Of a DNA stretch of 64,000 nucleotides, positions 37,613 through 45,970 are shown piece by piece; position 1 is the stretch's first letter, and the number at the start of each line of letters is the position of its first letter. The position numbers and the translations under genes were made by a program. Source of the stretch: Rhodococcus sp. KRD197 (lineage in GTDB: Bacteria > Actinomycetota > Actinomycetes > Mycobacteriales > Mycobacteriaceae); NCBI RefSeq assembly GCF_017168235.1, contig NZ_JABFAO010000002.1:452388-516387 (forward strand), in the 5' to 3' direction. The notes under the pieces were generated by a model that did not search any database, was not told where the DNA came from, and saw only the letters and a list, made by a program, of their open reading frames with translations.

Positions 37613-38980
37613 CTAGCGACCCGTCGACTCCGACGCGGCCAGTGGGCCCTTCGCCGCGGTCGCAACCCGCTCGTTCACGGGCGTTGCGTCGAGGCTTTGA
37701 TCCGATCGTTCCGGAAGTGTCAGCGCTGCCCAGGCGCTGACGGCAGCGATGAGCACGAGGAACAACGCGATCGGCCAGGTCGCACCGCCTGCTGCGGCGA
37801 GCAGCGATACCGCGATGAGTGGGGAGAATCCGGATCCGATCGTCTGTGCCAGCTGGTAGCTGGTCGAGACGCCGGTGTACCGCATGTCTGTGCTGAACAG
37901 TTCGGTGAGCATGACCGGTGCGACGCCGACGACCGCTGTCATGACGAATGCGATGTAGGCGGCGATGCAGGCCACGAGAAGTGTGGAGTTGCCGAGTCCG
38001 ATGACATAGAAGATCGGATAGGCCAGTACCCCGGTGGAGACGATGCCGCCCAGGACGACAGGCCGTCGTCCGATTCGATCGGAGAGAGCGGCGTAGAGCG
38101 GCGTGGTGAAGATACTCGTCACGGTGCCGATGAGCACCGCTGTCAGAGCTGCTGCGCGCGAGTATCCGATCGTGGGTGCGTAGGAAATGACGAAGATGGC
38201 GAAAACGCCCATGCCGCAGTAGGGCCCGACCTGGAACAGCACCGACTTCAAGAGCACAGCGGGATTGGAGCGGAGGAGCGCCACGATCGGCGTGCCTTTG
38301 GGTGGAGACTGCACCGCGCGATTTGCCAAGAAGACTGGGCTTTCCTTGATGCGGGCCCGGAAGTACATGCCCAGCGCAAGCAGGGCGAAGCTGAACAGGA
38401 AGGGAACCCGCCAGCCCCAGCTGAGCATCTGATCCTCGGGGAGCGATGCCACCCACAGCATGGCCGCGGTCGCGAGGACCGAACCGGTGGGTGCGCCCAT
38501 CGCTGCCGCACTGGTGGCAAGCCCTCGCTTGCCGGTCTTGGCGTGCTCGGAGACCATGAGGACGGCACCGCCGTATTCGCCACCGACTGCTAGGCCCTGG
38601 ACCAGCCTCATGAGGACGAGTAGCAGCGGTGCCGCTGCGCCGATCTGGTCGTAGGTGGGTAGCACCCCGATGAATCCGCTGCTCAAGCCCATGGCGATCA
38701 TCGTCACGAGCATGACGTTCTTGCGTCCGAGGCGATCGCCGAAGTGTCCGAAGACGATGGCGCCGACGAACCTGGCAGCGTAGCCGGCGGCCAGCGTGGA
38801 CAACGAGACGATCGTGCCGACGACGGGGCTCAGATTCGAGAAGAACACGCTGTTGAACACCAGTGCGGCTGCTGTTCCGTAGAGGAGAAAGTCGTAGTAC
38901 TCGATGGTGGTCCCGAGATAGCTGGACAATGCAACGCGGCGTACTTCTGCCGGCGATCGATGGGATGTGCCAGTGGTCAT
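37613..38980 (-). CDS. MFS metabolite:H+ symporter (MHS family) importer
   Basis: The start is ATG 38978-38980 with GGAAAGGA upstream. The protein has 455 residues and about 12 membrane segments. ALSSYLGTTIEYYDFLLYG is the diagnostic MHS N-terminus (WDxYDF-like), GHFGDRLGRKNVML is motif A, and RLVQGLAVGGEYGGA follows. Relatives take up aromatic acids, shikimate, oxoglutarate or betaine. It is convergent with the dioxygenase operon and divergent from the RraA-LigB operon, from which it is separated by two AT-rich palindromes, so it probably imports the substrate of this island. Confidence 0.88.
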   Translation of the reverse strand: MTTGTSHRSPAEVRRVALSSYLGTTIEYYDFLLYGTAAALVFNSVFFSNLSPVVGTIVSLSTLAAGYAARFVGAIVFGHFGDRLGRKNVMLVTMIAMGLSSGFIGVLPTYDQIGAAAPLLLVLMRLVQGLAVGGEYGGAVLMVSEHAKTGKRGLATSAAAMGAPTGSVLATAAMLWVASLPEDQMLSWGWRVPFLFSFALLALGMYFRARIKESPVFLANRAVQSPPKGTPIVALLRSNPAVLLKSVLFQVGPYCGMGVFAIFVISYAPTIGYSRAAALTAVLIGTVTSIFTTPLYAALSDRIGRRPVVLGGIVSTGVLAYPIFYVIGLGNSTLLVACIAAYIAFVMTAVVGVAPVMLTELFSTDMRYTGVSTSYQLAQTIGSGFSPLIAVSLLAAAGGATWPIALFLVLIAAVSAWAALTLPERSDQSLDATPVNERVATAAKGPLAASESTGR

Positions 38981-39076
38981 GGCCGTCCTTTCCGGAGGGC
39001 TGAATCGGCGGAGGGTCGTCTCTGCGGCTGGTGAGTGACGCGCCTCACAGTTGGGCGCTGCTCGCACGCTACATCA

Positions 39077-39142
39077 CATTCAAAATTGAATGCAATAGCC
39101 GAGAGGGAATTGATTGGGATCTTGCATTCAATATTGAATGCA
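39077..39142. promoter_or_regulatory. Two AT-rich palindromic operators between importer and long catabolic operon
   Basis: Site 1 is CATTCAAAATTGAATG (39077-39092). Site 2 is the perfect 20-bp palindrome TGCATTCAATATTGAATGCA (39123-39142). Their centres are 48 bp apart. A possible plus-strand promoter, TTGATT-N16-TATTGA (39110-39137), overlaps site 2. The two sites most likely bind one regulator controlling both divergent units; the GntR gene at 47087 is the nearest candidate. Confidence 0.7.
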
Positions 39143-39197
39143 GAGTATCGTCTGGATCACACCAGCCCATGATCGCCATTTCCGAACAAGGACTTCC

Positions 39198-39839
39198 ATG
39201 GTTGCCTCTTCAGAATTCCGGTCGACCTCGATCGACCAAAGCCCTTCCGCTGCAACAGTGCACGAGGCAGCCGGACGAATAGGCGCGTTGCCGGCGCGTC
39301 TGCGACCGGCATACCCCTCCGCCGCCGTATTCGGCCCGGCGTTCACCGTCCTGTGCCCCGTCGGCGACAACCTGTGGTTGCACCGCGCAGTCGCCGCAGC
39401 CGATCCCGGTGACGTGCTCGTCGTAGCGCCGACCTCTGACGAGGAGTACGGCTACTGGGGCGAGATCCTCAGTGAAGCCGCTGTGGCGCGCGGATTGGGC
39501 GGCCTCGTCCTCGACGGTGGTGTGCGCGACCTCGATGCACTCGAACGTGTGGGTCTCCCGGTGTTCTCCTCGTCCATCTGCATCAGAGGAACGGTCAAGG
39601 ATCCCGACGGTACCGGCCGGCTCGGTGGGCCCGTCCGAATCGGCGACGTTCGCATCGAGCCAGGTGACCGAATCGTCGGTGACTCGGACGGCGTGGTGGC
39701 CATACCGCAGCAGCAATGGCGCGAGGTCGCCGAATCCGCACGCGAACGCGACGACAAAGAAGCCGGAATCATCTCCCGAATCCGTTCCGGTGCATCGACA
39801 CTCGACCTGTACTCGCTTCCCAGCCGAAACGAAAGATGA
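39198..39839 (+). CDS. RraA-fold protein 1 (HMG/CHA-aldolase-like)
   Basis: The start is ATG 39198 with AAGGA upstream. The protein has 213 residues. The fold is shown by VLVVAPTSDEEYGYWGEIL, then ARGLGGLVLDGGVRDLDAL and GDRIVGDSDGVVAIPQQ. The class II pyruvate-aldolase motif appears as Glu-X20-Arg-Asp, with Glu replacing the usual Asp. Family enzymes split 4-hydroxy-4-methyl-2-oxoglutarate or 4-carboxy-4-hydroxy-2-oxoadipate to pyruvate, or decarboxylate oxaloacetate, and need a divalent metal. It is the first gene of a long operon and overlaps the LigB-type gene by 4 nt. Confidence 0.82.
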   Translation: MVASSEFRSTSIDQSPSAATVHEAAGRIGALPARLRPAYPSAAVFGPAFTVLCPVGDNLWLHRAVAAADPGDVLVVAPTSDEEYGYWGEILSEAAVARGLGGLVLDGGVRDLDALERVGLPVFSSSICIRGTVKDPDGTGRLGGPVRIGDVRIEPGDRIVGDSDGVVAIPQQQWREVAESARERDDKEAGIISRIRSGASTLDLYSLPSRNER

Positions 39840-40828
39840 ATGACATGAGCACGATCGTTGCCGTGGCAGGCACCTCCCATAGTCCGATGCTCGGCATGGA
39901 GCCCGAACGAATGTGGCGCCTACGCGCCGAGAGCGACGCCGACAACAGCTACGAGCTCTTCGACAAGAAGGGTGAGCTCAAGGATTTCGACGAACTGGTC
40001 GCCGCTGCGGACGGACGATACGACGACGAGCTGACCCCTGAAATCTGGAACACCAAGTACACCAGCGCACTTGGTTGCGTGGATCGCCTCCGCGACGAAC
40101 TGATCGAGCTGAACCCGGATCTGCTCATCGTGATCGGTGACGATCAGGAGGAACTGTTCACCCCACGCAATCAGCCCGCGATCGCGGTGTACTACGGCGA
40201 GAAAATCGAAACGCACAAGCCCATCGACATGGGTAGCGCCTTGCTCAGCGAGGTCCAACACAACCTGGGAATGGACGGCAAGATCTACCCCGCCCACCCG
40301 ACCGCTGCCCTGCACATCATCTCCGAACTCGTCTCCCAGGAGTTCGACATCGCGACCAGTTCGGAGACCGAAACCGAGGGCGGGTTCGGCCACGCCTTCG
40401 CCTGGGTGGTCGGGCGGATGCTCGAGAGCGTCACCATCCCCATGGTGCCTGTCCTGATCAACACGTACTACCCGCCGAACCAACCGTCCCCAGGGCGTTG
40501 CTACGACCTCGGTCGCGCAATCGCCGCCGCAGTCGACTCGCTCCCCGGCGATCTTCGTGTCGCGGTCATCGCCTCGGGCGGCCTGAGTCATTTCGTCGTC
40601 AACGACGATCTCGATCAGCAGATTCTCGAGGCCATGCGTACCCACGACGAGACCACCCTGCGCACTCTGCCGGTGGAGCAACTCGATTCCGGTACCTCCG
40701 AGGTGCGCAACTGGATCGCCGCGGCGGGAGCAGGGGAGAAGCTCGAACATCGCTGGAGCGAGTACATTCCAGCCTGGCGGACACCCGCTGGAACCGGAGT
40801 CGGACTGGCCTTCGGGTTGTGGACATGA
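39836..40828 (+). CDS. LigB-type (class III) extradiol dioxygenase
   Basis: The protein has 330 residues from ATG 39836 (ATG 39845 also possible). The LigB fold shows as VAVAGTSHSPMLGMEPE (metal His), PDLLIVIGDDQEELF, YPAHPTAALHII and VAVIASGGLSHFVVNDD (second His and acid-base region). These proteins use Fe(II) to open protocatechuate-, gallate- or aminophenol-like rings. It is unrelated in fold to the VOC dioxygenase at 36532, so the island carries two independent ring-opening enzymes. No small LigA-like subunit gene is next to it. Confidence 0.85.
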   Translation: MNDMSTIVAVAGTSHSPMLGMEPERMWRLRAESDADNSYELFDKKGELKDFDELVAAADGRYDDELTPEIWNTKYTSALGCVDRLRDELIELNPDLLIVIGDDQEELFTPRNQPAIAVYYGEKIETHKPIDMGSALLSEVQHNLGMDGKIYPAHPTAALHIISELVSQEFDIATSSETETEGGFGHAFAWVVGRMLESVTIPMVPVLINTYYPPNQPSPGRCYDLGRAIAAAVDSLPGDLRVAVIASGGLSHFVVNDDLDQQILEAMRTHDETTLRTLPVEQLDSGTSEVRNWIAAAGAGEKLEHRWSEYIPAWRTPAGTGVGLAFGLWT

Positions 40829-41493
40829 GCGCGTTCGAGCGTCTGGCGGCCCTCGATGCCTGCGCAGTCTCCGACGCGCTCGACTCGCTCGGACTGCCTG
40901 GTGCGGCACTGGGTCTGCACGGCATCTCGGGTGGTCGGCGCATCGCCGGCGAAACGGTCACCGTCGACCTCGTCGATGCGCACAGCGTCGAGGTACGCAG
41001 CGGTGCGGTCGCGCCGCGGCACCTGTGTACCGCGGCCGTCGATGCCTCCGGACCGGGTCGGGTCATCGTCGTCGCGCACCACGGCCGCACCCATGTGGCC
41101 GGGTGGGGTGGGGTTCTTTCTGCCGGCGCGGTGGCACGCGGCGCCGAAGGCGTGATCGTAGACGGAGCTGTACGCGATCTCGACGAGGCGCGTGAGTTCG
41201 ATCTGGCCGTCTACGCGGCGACGTCGGTACCGGTCACCGCACGCACACGCATCAGTGAGCGGGACTGGAATGTCCCCGTCCAGATCGCCGGCGTCGCAGT
41301 CGATCCAGGCGATTACGTCATCGCCGATGGCAGTGGCGTCGTATTCGTTCCGAGGAATCGGATCGAGGAGGTACTCGGCATCGCCGAGAGGATTGCCGAC
41401 AAAGAGGCACAGATGCTGGTGCGCGTGCGCGCCGGTGAATCCATGGCGTCAGTGATGAGCGCCGACTACGAAACCATGTTGAACCGGGAGTGA
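40825..41493 (+). CDS. RraA-fold protein 2, metal-ligand acid missing
   Basis: The protein has 222 residues and starts at the ATGA overlap with the dioxygenase. The fold is clear: VSDALDSLGLPG, VIVVAHHGRTHVAGWGGVL, EGVIVDGAVRDLDEA and GDYVIADGSGVVFVP. In the D-X20-R-D motif of the aldolases, the first acid is replaced by Gly96 (WGGVL; the other two paralogues have WGEIL and WGDLL), while Arg-Asp remains. Metal binding and therefore aldolase activity may be lost or altered. It could be a partner subunit or have another reaction. Confidence 0.82.
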   Translation: MSAFERLAALDACAVSDALDSLGLPGAALGLHGISGGRRIAGETVTVDLVDAHSVEVRSGAVAPRHLCTAAVDASGPGRVIVVAHHGRTHVAGWGGVLSAGAVARGAEGVIVDGAVRDLDEAREFDLAVYAATSVPVTARTRISERDWNVPVQIAGVAVDPGDYVIADGSGVVFVPRNRIEEVLGIAERIADKEAQMLVRVRAGESMASVMSADYETMLNRE

Positions 41494-41499
41494 CGGCAC

Positions 41500-42162
41500 A
41501 TGACAGATCAGGCACGAATATCGGAAGAACTGTCGACCCTCGACACCAGCCACCTCAGTGACGCACTGGACAAACTGGGGCTCAACGGGCAGTGCGCCGG
41601 ACTGCTCCCGCTCGATCGATCCGTTCGACTAGTCGGGCGCGCCTTCACCGTTCGCTACGTTCCGGTCGGTGACGACGGCGGAACCGTCGGTGACTACATC
41701 GACGACCTCGACCCAGGAACCGTCGTCGTGCTCGACAATGCCGGTCGCCTCGACACCACGGTGTGGGGTGATCTGCTCACTGCTACCGCCGCCCACCGCG
41801 GCATCTCGGGCACGGTGATCGACGGGGTCTGCCGCGACTCCGACTGTGCAGTGGATCTGAACTACCCGTTGTTCAGTCGGTCCCGCTGGATGCGTACCGG
41901 CAAGGACCGAGTGCGTGTCGACGGGTACAACCTGCCTGTCTCGGTCGGTGGCGTGCGCGTGGAACAGGGCGACTGGCTTGTCGGCGACGCCGACGGTGTG
42001 GTGTCCATGCCGGTCGGGCGGATCGAGGAGGTCATCGACATCGCCTCCGGCATCCGAGACACCGAGGACAGGATCAGATCCGCCGTCCGCGCAGGCCAGA
42101 GCCTGGTCGAGGCAAGACGCGAACACGGGTACCACGCGTTGCAGACACGGCAGAGGAGCTGA
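41500..42162 (+). CDS. RraA-fold protein 3 (HMG/CHA-aldolase-like)
   Basis: The protein has 220 residues. Motifs are LSDALDKLGLNGQ, TVVVLDNAGRLDTTVWGDLL, GISGTVIDGVCRDSDCA and GDWLVGDADGVVSMP. Here the D-X20-R-D motif is complete, so of the three paralogues this one best fits an active metal-dependent pyruvate aldolase or oxaloacetate decarboxylase. It lies 6 bp after paralogue 2 and 2 bp before the FAD hydroxylase. Confidence 0.84.
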   Translation: MTDQARISEELSTLDTSHLSDALDKLGLNGQCAGLLPLDRSVRLVGRAFTVRYVPVGDDGGTVGDYIDDLDPGTVVVLDNAGRLDTTVWGDLLTATAAHRGISGTVIDGVCRDSDCAVDLNYPLFSRSRWMRTGKDRVRVDGYNLPVSVGGVRVEQGDWLVGDADGVVSMPVGRIEEVIDIASGIRDTEDRIRSAVRAGQSLVEARREHGYHALQTRQRS

Positions 42163-42164
42163 CG

Positions 42165-43931
42165 ATGTCCGAGGACATTCTCGATGTGGCAGTGGTGGGT
42201 GCCGGCCCCGCGGGCCTGACCGCCGCGATACAGCTGGCGCAACTCGGCGTCGACGTCACAGTGTTCGAACGGCGCGCCACGACCACACACCTACCGCGAG
42301 CTCATCTGCTCAATCAGCGCACCATGGAGATCTTCGACGCCATGGGCTTCGCCGAGGCCGTGTACGAGCTCTCCCCGCCGGAGGACCGGTGGCATCGGGT
42401 CGGGTGGTACACCTCGTTCGCCGGAGATCGCGCGGGCCAGGGCCGCGAGATCGGCCACATTCATGCGTGGGGTGGTGGCCCGGACCGCGAGCGATACGAC
42501 GCGGCGAGCCCCAATCGATACGCGAACGTTCCGCAGATGCGGCTCGATCCACTGCTGCGCGAACACGCCGACAAGTGGTGCCCCGGCCGAGTTCACTACG
42601 GCCACGAGGTCGTCGATCTGCGCCAACGCGAGCACCACGTGGAACTGGATGTGCGCAATCTCGACGAGGACGCCGTTCGGACAGTGCGGGCCCGGTACGT
42701 GATCGCCGCGGACGGAGGACGAGTGTGTTCGCGTCTGCTGGGCGTTGCGATGGAAGGTCCGACGAAGCTGCTGGACATGGTGAGCATGCATGTCTCCGTC
42801 GACCTCTCCTCGTACATCGCCGACGACGAGGTGCTGCTCTACTACTTCGTCGACCCCCACGGCAAGGGATCTTTCCGCGGAAGTATCTGCGCCATGGGTC
42901 CCGACAAGTGGGGCGGCGACTCTCCCGAGTGGGCATTCCATCAGGCTTTCGCGTGGGGTGACCCCGCAGCGAAGGACACCGACACGCTCGCCGCCCGCGT
43001 CCGGGACATGCTGGGCATCCCCGACCTCGAGTTCGAGGTGCACGCCATCAGCCACTGGGAGTTCGAGGGAGTCACCGCCGCCCGCTACCGGGAGGGCAAC
43101 GTCTTCCTCACCGGGAACGCCGCGCACCGGCACCCGCCGACCGGCGGGCTCGGCCTCAACACCGCAGTCCAGGACGCCGACAACCTCGCGTGGAAACTGC
43201 ATCAGGTGCTGATCGGTCAGGCCGGTGACGACCTGCTCGACACCTACGATTCCGAGCGTCGCCCGGTGGGGCTGTTCAATGTTCGGCATTCGCTCGAGAA
43301 CGCCGGCGGACACCGACGCGTCGCAGCGGCAGTCGGATTGACGCCGGAAGCCACCGTCGACGAGGGCTGGCGGGCCATCGAGGCCTGGCTCGCCCCGGGG
43401 CCGGACGGCGACGAGCGTCGCGCGAAGGTCGCCGAGGCGGTGGCCTCCAACGCGGACGACTACGGCCAACTCAACGTCGAACTCGGGTTCGCCTACACGG
43501 ACGGAGCCGTGGTTTCGGACGGAACTGCGCCGCCGAGCACCCACCACGAACTGCGGGAGTACACCCCGACGACCAGACCGGGCCACCACCTGCCGCATGC
43601 CTGGGTCGATCGTGACGGCGTGCGGACATCCACTCTTGCGCTGATCGACAGGTCGCAGATGACACTTCTCGTGGATCCGCGGCACGCCCAGGACTGGGAC
43701 GATGCTGTTGCCGCAGAGAGGCTTCCGATTCGAATCGTTGCTGTAGACCCCGGCGGCGAAACCCCGGAACCTGGGTGGACGCTGTTGCGCGAGGTCGAGC
43801 CGAGTGGCGCGATTCTCGTGCGACCGGATCGCCACGTCGCCTGGCGGGCGATGTCACTACCCGACAATCCAGGAGCCGAGCTCGCCGCCGTGCTCCAGAC
43901 GCTGTACCGGAAGGAAGGTGTGCTCACATGA
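42165..43931 (+). CDS. FAD-dependent aromatic hydroxylase (TfdB/phenol hydroxylase type) with GN in place of GD
   Basis: A 588-residue group A flavoprotein. It has VAVVGAGPAGLTAAIQLA at the N-terminus, YVIAADGGRVCSRLLG, and the FAD-ribityl motif as VFLTGNAAHRHPPTGGLGLN, where the usual Asp of GD is Asn. RHPPTGGLGLNTAVQDADNL is the wording of the TfdB-like branch. A thioredoxin-like C-terminal domain ends in AILVRPDRHVAWRA. It overlaps the ligase start (ATGA). It probably adds a hydroxyl to an aromatic intermediate before the LigB-type cleavage. Confidence 0.85.
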   Translation: MSEDILDVAVVGAGPAGLTAAIQLAQLGVDVTVFERRATTTHLPRAHLLNQRTMEIFDAMGFAEAVYELSPPEDRWHRVGWYTSFAGDRAGQGREIGHIHAWGGGPDRERYDAASPNRYANVPQMRLDPLLREHADKWCPGRVHYGHEVVDLRQREHHVELDVRNLDEDAVRTVRARYVIAADGGRVCSRLLGVAMEGPTKLLDMVSMHVSVDLSSYIADDEVLLYYFVDPHGKGSFRGSICAMGPDKWGGDSPEWAFHQAFAWGDPAAKDTDTLAARVRDMLGIPDLEFEVHAISHWEFEGVTAARYREGNVFLTGNAAHRHPPTGGLGLNTAVQDADNLAWKLHQVLIGQAGDDLLDTYDSERRPVGLFNVRHSLENAGGHRRVAAAVGLTPEATVDEGWRAIEAWLAPGPDGDERRAKVAEAVASNADDYGQLNVELGFAYTDGAVVSDGTAPPSTHHELREYTPTTRPGHHLPHAWVDRDGVRTSTLALIDRSQMTLLVDPRHAQDWDDAVAAERLPIRIVAVDPGGETPEPGWTLLREVEPSGAILVRPDRHVAWRAMSLPDNPGAELAAVLQTLYRKEGVLT

Positions 43932-45532
43932 CCGCAACCGATGTGTACCCGGACATCGCCATGCAGACCGACGATATCGTCTCCGCTCGGCGACACTCGG
44001 TGGCCGATATCCTGCACCGAACCGCGCGGCGGTTCCCGGCCAAGATCGCGCTGGTCGGTATCGACCGAACCCTGAACTATCAGGAACTCGACGAGGCAGC
44101 GGATGCGGTCGCTGCCGCGCTGTACCGCCGCGGAATTCGGCGCGGCGACCGGTTGGCGCTACTGTCCCGCAACAGTTGGCAGTTCGTCGTCCTCACCTAC
44201 GCGACCGCACGCGCGGGCATCATTGCCGTCCCGATCAATTTCATGCTCACCGCAGACGAGATCGCCTACATCCTGGGCAACAGCGAGGCCGCAGCGTTCG
44301 TCACCGAACCGGCATTCCTGCCCGTCGCCGAGCGGGCGCTGCAATCCTACGGCAGGCCGATGACCGCCAGGGCCGTCGTCGGCTCGGCCAACTCCGCTGA
44401 TTGGGAGGACTTCTCGGACTGGCTCTTCGGCGAGGGGAGCGCACCGGAGGTCATCGTCGGGGACGACGATCCAGTCCGGATCATGTACACCTCCGGTACC
44501 GAATCGCGCCCTAAAGGTGCTCTGCTGTCCAACAAGGCGCTGATCGCGCAGTACACCAGCTGCATTGTCGACGGCGGTATGACCGGCGACGACGTCGATC
44601 TTCACACGCTGCCGCTCTACCACTGCGCACAGCTGGACTGCTTCCTCGGACCGGACGTGTATCTGGGCGCAACGAGCATCGTGCTGCCCGCCCCTGACCC
44701 GAGCGCGATTCTCGCTGCGATCGAATCACACGGAGTGAGGAAGTTCTTTGCACCACCCACGGTGTGGATCTCGCTGCTTCGCTCGACCAAATTCGACTCC
44801 ACCGATCTGTCCTCGCTGCGGAAGGGGTACTACGGCGCGTCGGCGATGCCGATCGAAGTGCTGCGTGAGATCCGTGATCGCCTGCCCGCGGTGCGCCTGT
44901 GGAACTTCTATGGTCAGACCGAGTTAGCGCCTGTAGCAACAATTCTCGGACCCGAGGATCAGGAGGATCACCCGGGCTCGGCCGGTCGCCCGGTGCTCAA
45001 CGTCGATACCGTCGTCCTCGGTGAGGACAATGCTCCGCTGCCGGTAGGTGAGGTGGGCGAGATCGCCCACCGCAGCCCTCAGGCCACACTCGGTTACTGG
45101 CGGGACCCGGTGCGCACCGCCGAGGCGTTCCGCGGCGGTTGGTTCCACTCGGGCGATCTCGGATACTTCGATACCGAGGGACGGTTGACCGTCGTGGACC
45201 GCAAGAAGGACATGATCAAGACCGGCGGTGAGAACGTCGCCAGCCGCGAGGTCGAAGAAGCGATCTACCTCCACCCGGCCGTCGCCGAGGTCGCGGTCTT
45301 CGCGATACCGCATCCCAAGTGGGTCGAATCGGTGTGTGCCGTCGTGGTTCCCAAGCCCGGCGCCGAACTCGACGAACAGAGTGTGCGGTCGCACTGCGCG
45401 AACCGGCTGGCCGGGTTCAAGATCCCCAAACACGTTGTCGTAGCCGAGTCTCTGCCCAAGAACCCGAGCGGCAAGATCCTCAAACGCGACCTGCGAAACT
45501 CGTTCGCCGCACTGGCAAGCAAGGAGAAATAG
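43928..45532 (+). CDS. AMP-dependent acyl/aryl-CoA ligase
   Basis: A 534-residue ANL enzyme. The P-loop is IMYTSGTESRPKGALLSN, followed by NFYGQTELAPVA (A5), WFHSGDLGYFDTEGRLTVVDRKKDMIKTGG (A7-A8, read in pieces) and NPSGKILKRDLR with the catalytic Lys. The family makes a CoA thioester from a carboxylic acid via the adenylate. In this operon it likely activates the aromatic acid substrate or a ring-cleavage product. It is coupled to the hydroxylase by ATGA and followed by RidA 3 bp later. Confidence 0.87.
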   Translation: MTATDVYPDIAMQTDDIVSARRHSVADILHRTARRFPAKIALVGIDRTLNYQELDEAADAVAAALYRRGIRRGDRLALLSRNSWQFVVLTYATARAGIIAVPINFMLTADEIAYILGNSEAAAFVTEPAFLPVAERALQSYGRPMTARAVVGSANSADWEDFSDWLFGEGSAPEVIVGDDDPVRIMYTSGTESRPKGALLSNKALIAQYTSCIVDGGMTGDDVDLHTLPLYHCAQLDCFLGPDVYLGATSIVLPAPDPSAILAAIESHGVRKFFAPPTVWISLLRSTKFDSTDLSSLRKGYYGASAMPIEVLREIRDRLPAVRLWNFYGQTELAPVATILGPEDQEDHPGSAGRPVLNVDTVVLGEDNAPLPVGEVGEIAHRSPQATLGYWRDPVRTAEAFRGGWFHSGDLGYFDTEGRLTVVDRKKDMIKTGGENVASREVEEAIYLHPAVAEVAVFAIPHPKWVESVCAVVVPKPGAELDEQSVRSHCANRLAGFKIPKHVVVAESLPKNPSGKILKRDLRNSFAALASKEK

Positions 45533-45535
45533 CCC

Positions 45536-45925
45536 ATGCCTCGTCGTTCCATCGAAGTGCCGGGACTGCACCACGGCAAGGCCCCAATCCCGCAGGCATC
45601 TCTCGTCGGACCGCTGTTGACCTCGAGTGGGATCAACGGCCTGGACCCGGTCAGCGGTACCGTGCCGGACTCCGTCGAGGAGCAGGTTGCACTCATATTC
45701 GCCAACATCGTGCGCATCCTCGACGTTGCGGGCGGCGCCACCGAGGACATCGCGAAGTGCACCTTCTTCGTTCGCGAGCGCGCGGCGCGCGCAGCCATCG
45801 ACCCCCATTGGGTCGAGATGTTTCCCGACGCAGCCAGCCGACCGGCCCGTCACACGCTCGAATACGCACTCGCGGACCCGCTACGCGTGCAATGCGAGCT
45901 GATCGCCTACCTGGCCGAGACCTGA
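45536..45925 (+). CDS. RidA/YjgF family protein (imine/enamine deaminase type)
   Basis: The protein has 129 residues with AAGGAG 9 nt before ATG 45536. The family pattern is PIPQASLVGPLLTSSGINGLDP, then ILDVAGGATEDIAKCTFFVRE, and a final RPARHTLEYAL in place of the archetypal RxCxEV segment, so the Arg is kept in a shifted context. RidA relatives hydrolyse enamines or imines; one branch is 2-aminomuconate deaminase. Its place next to an amidohydrolase in a ring-cleavage operon is compatible with a muconate or iminomuconate step. Confidence 0.82.
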   Translation: MPRRSIEVPGLHHGKAPIPQASLVGPLLTSSGINGLDPVSGTVPDSVEEQVALIFANIVRILDVAGGATEDIAKCTFFVRERAARAAIDPHWVEMFPDAASRPARHTLEYALADPLRVQCELIAYLAET

Positions 45926-45970
45926 GCCTCGGCCCATCCGACATCCGAACTCGAGACACCCGAGGTACCC

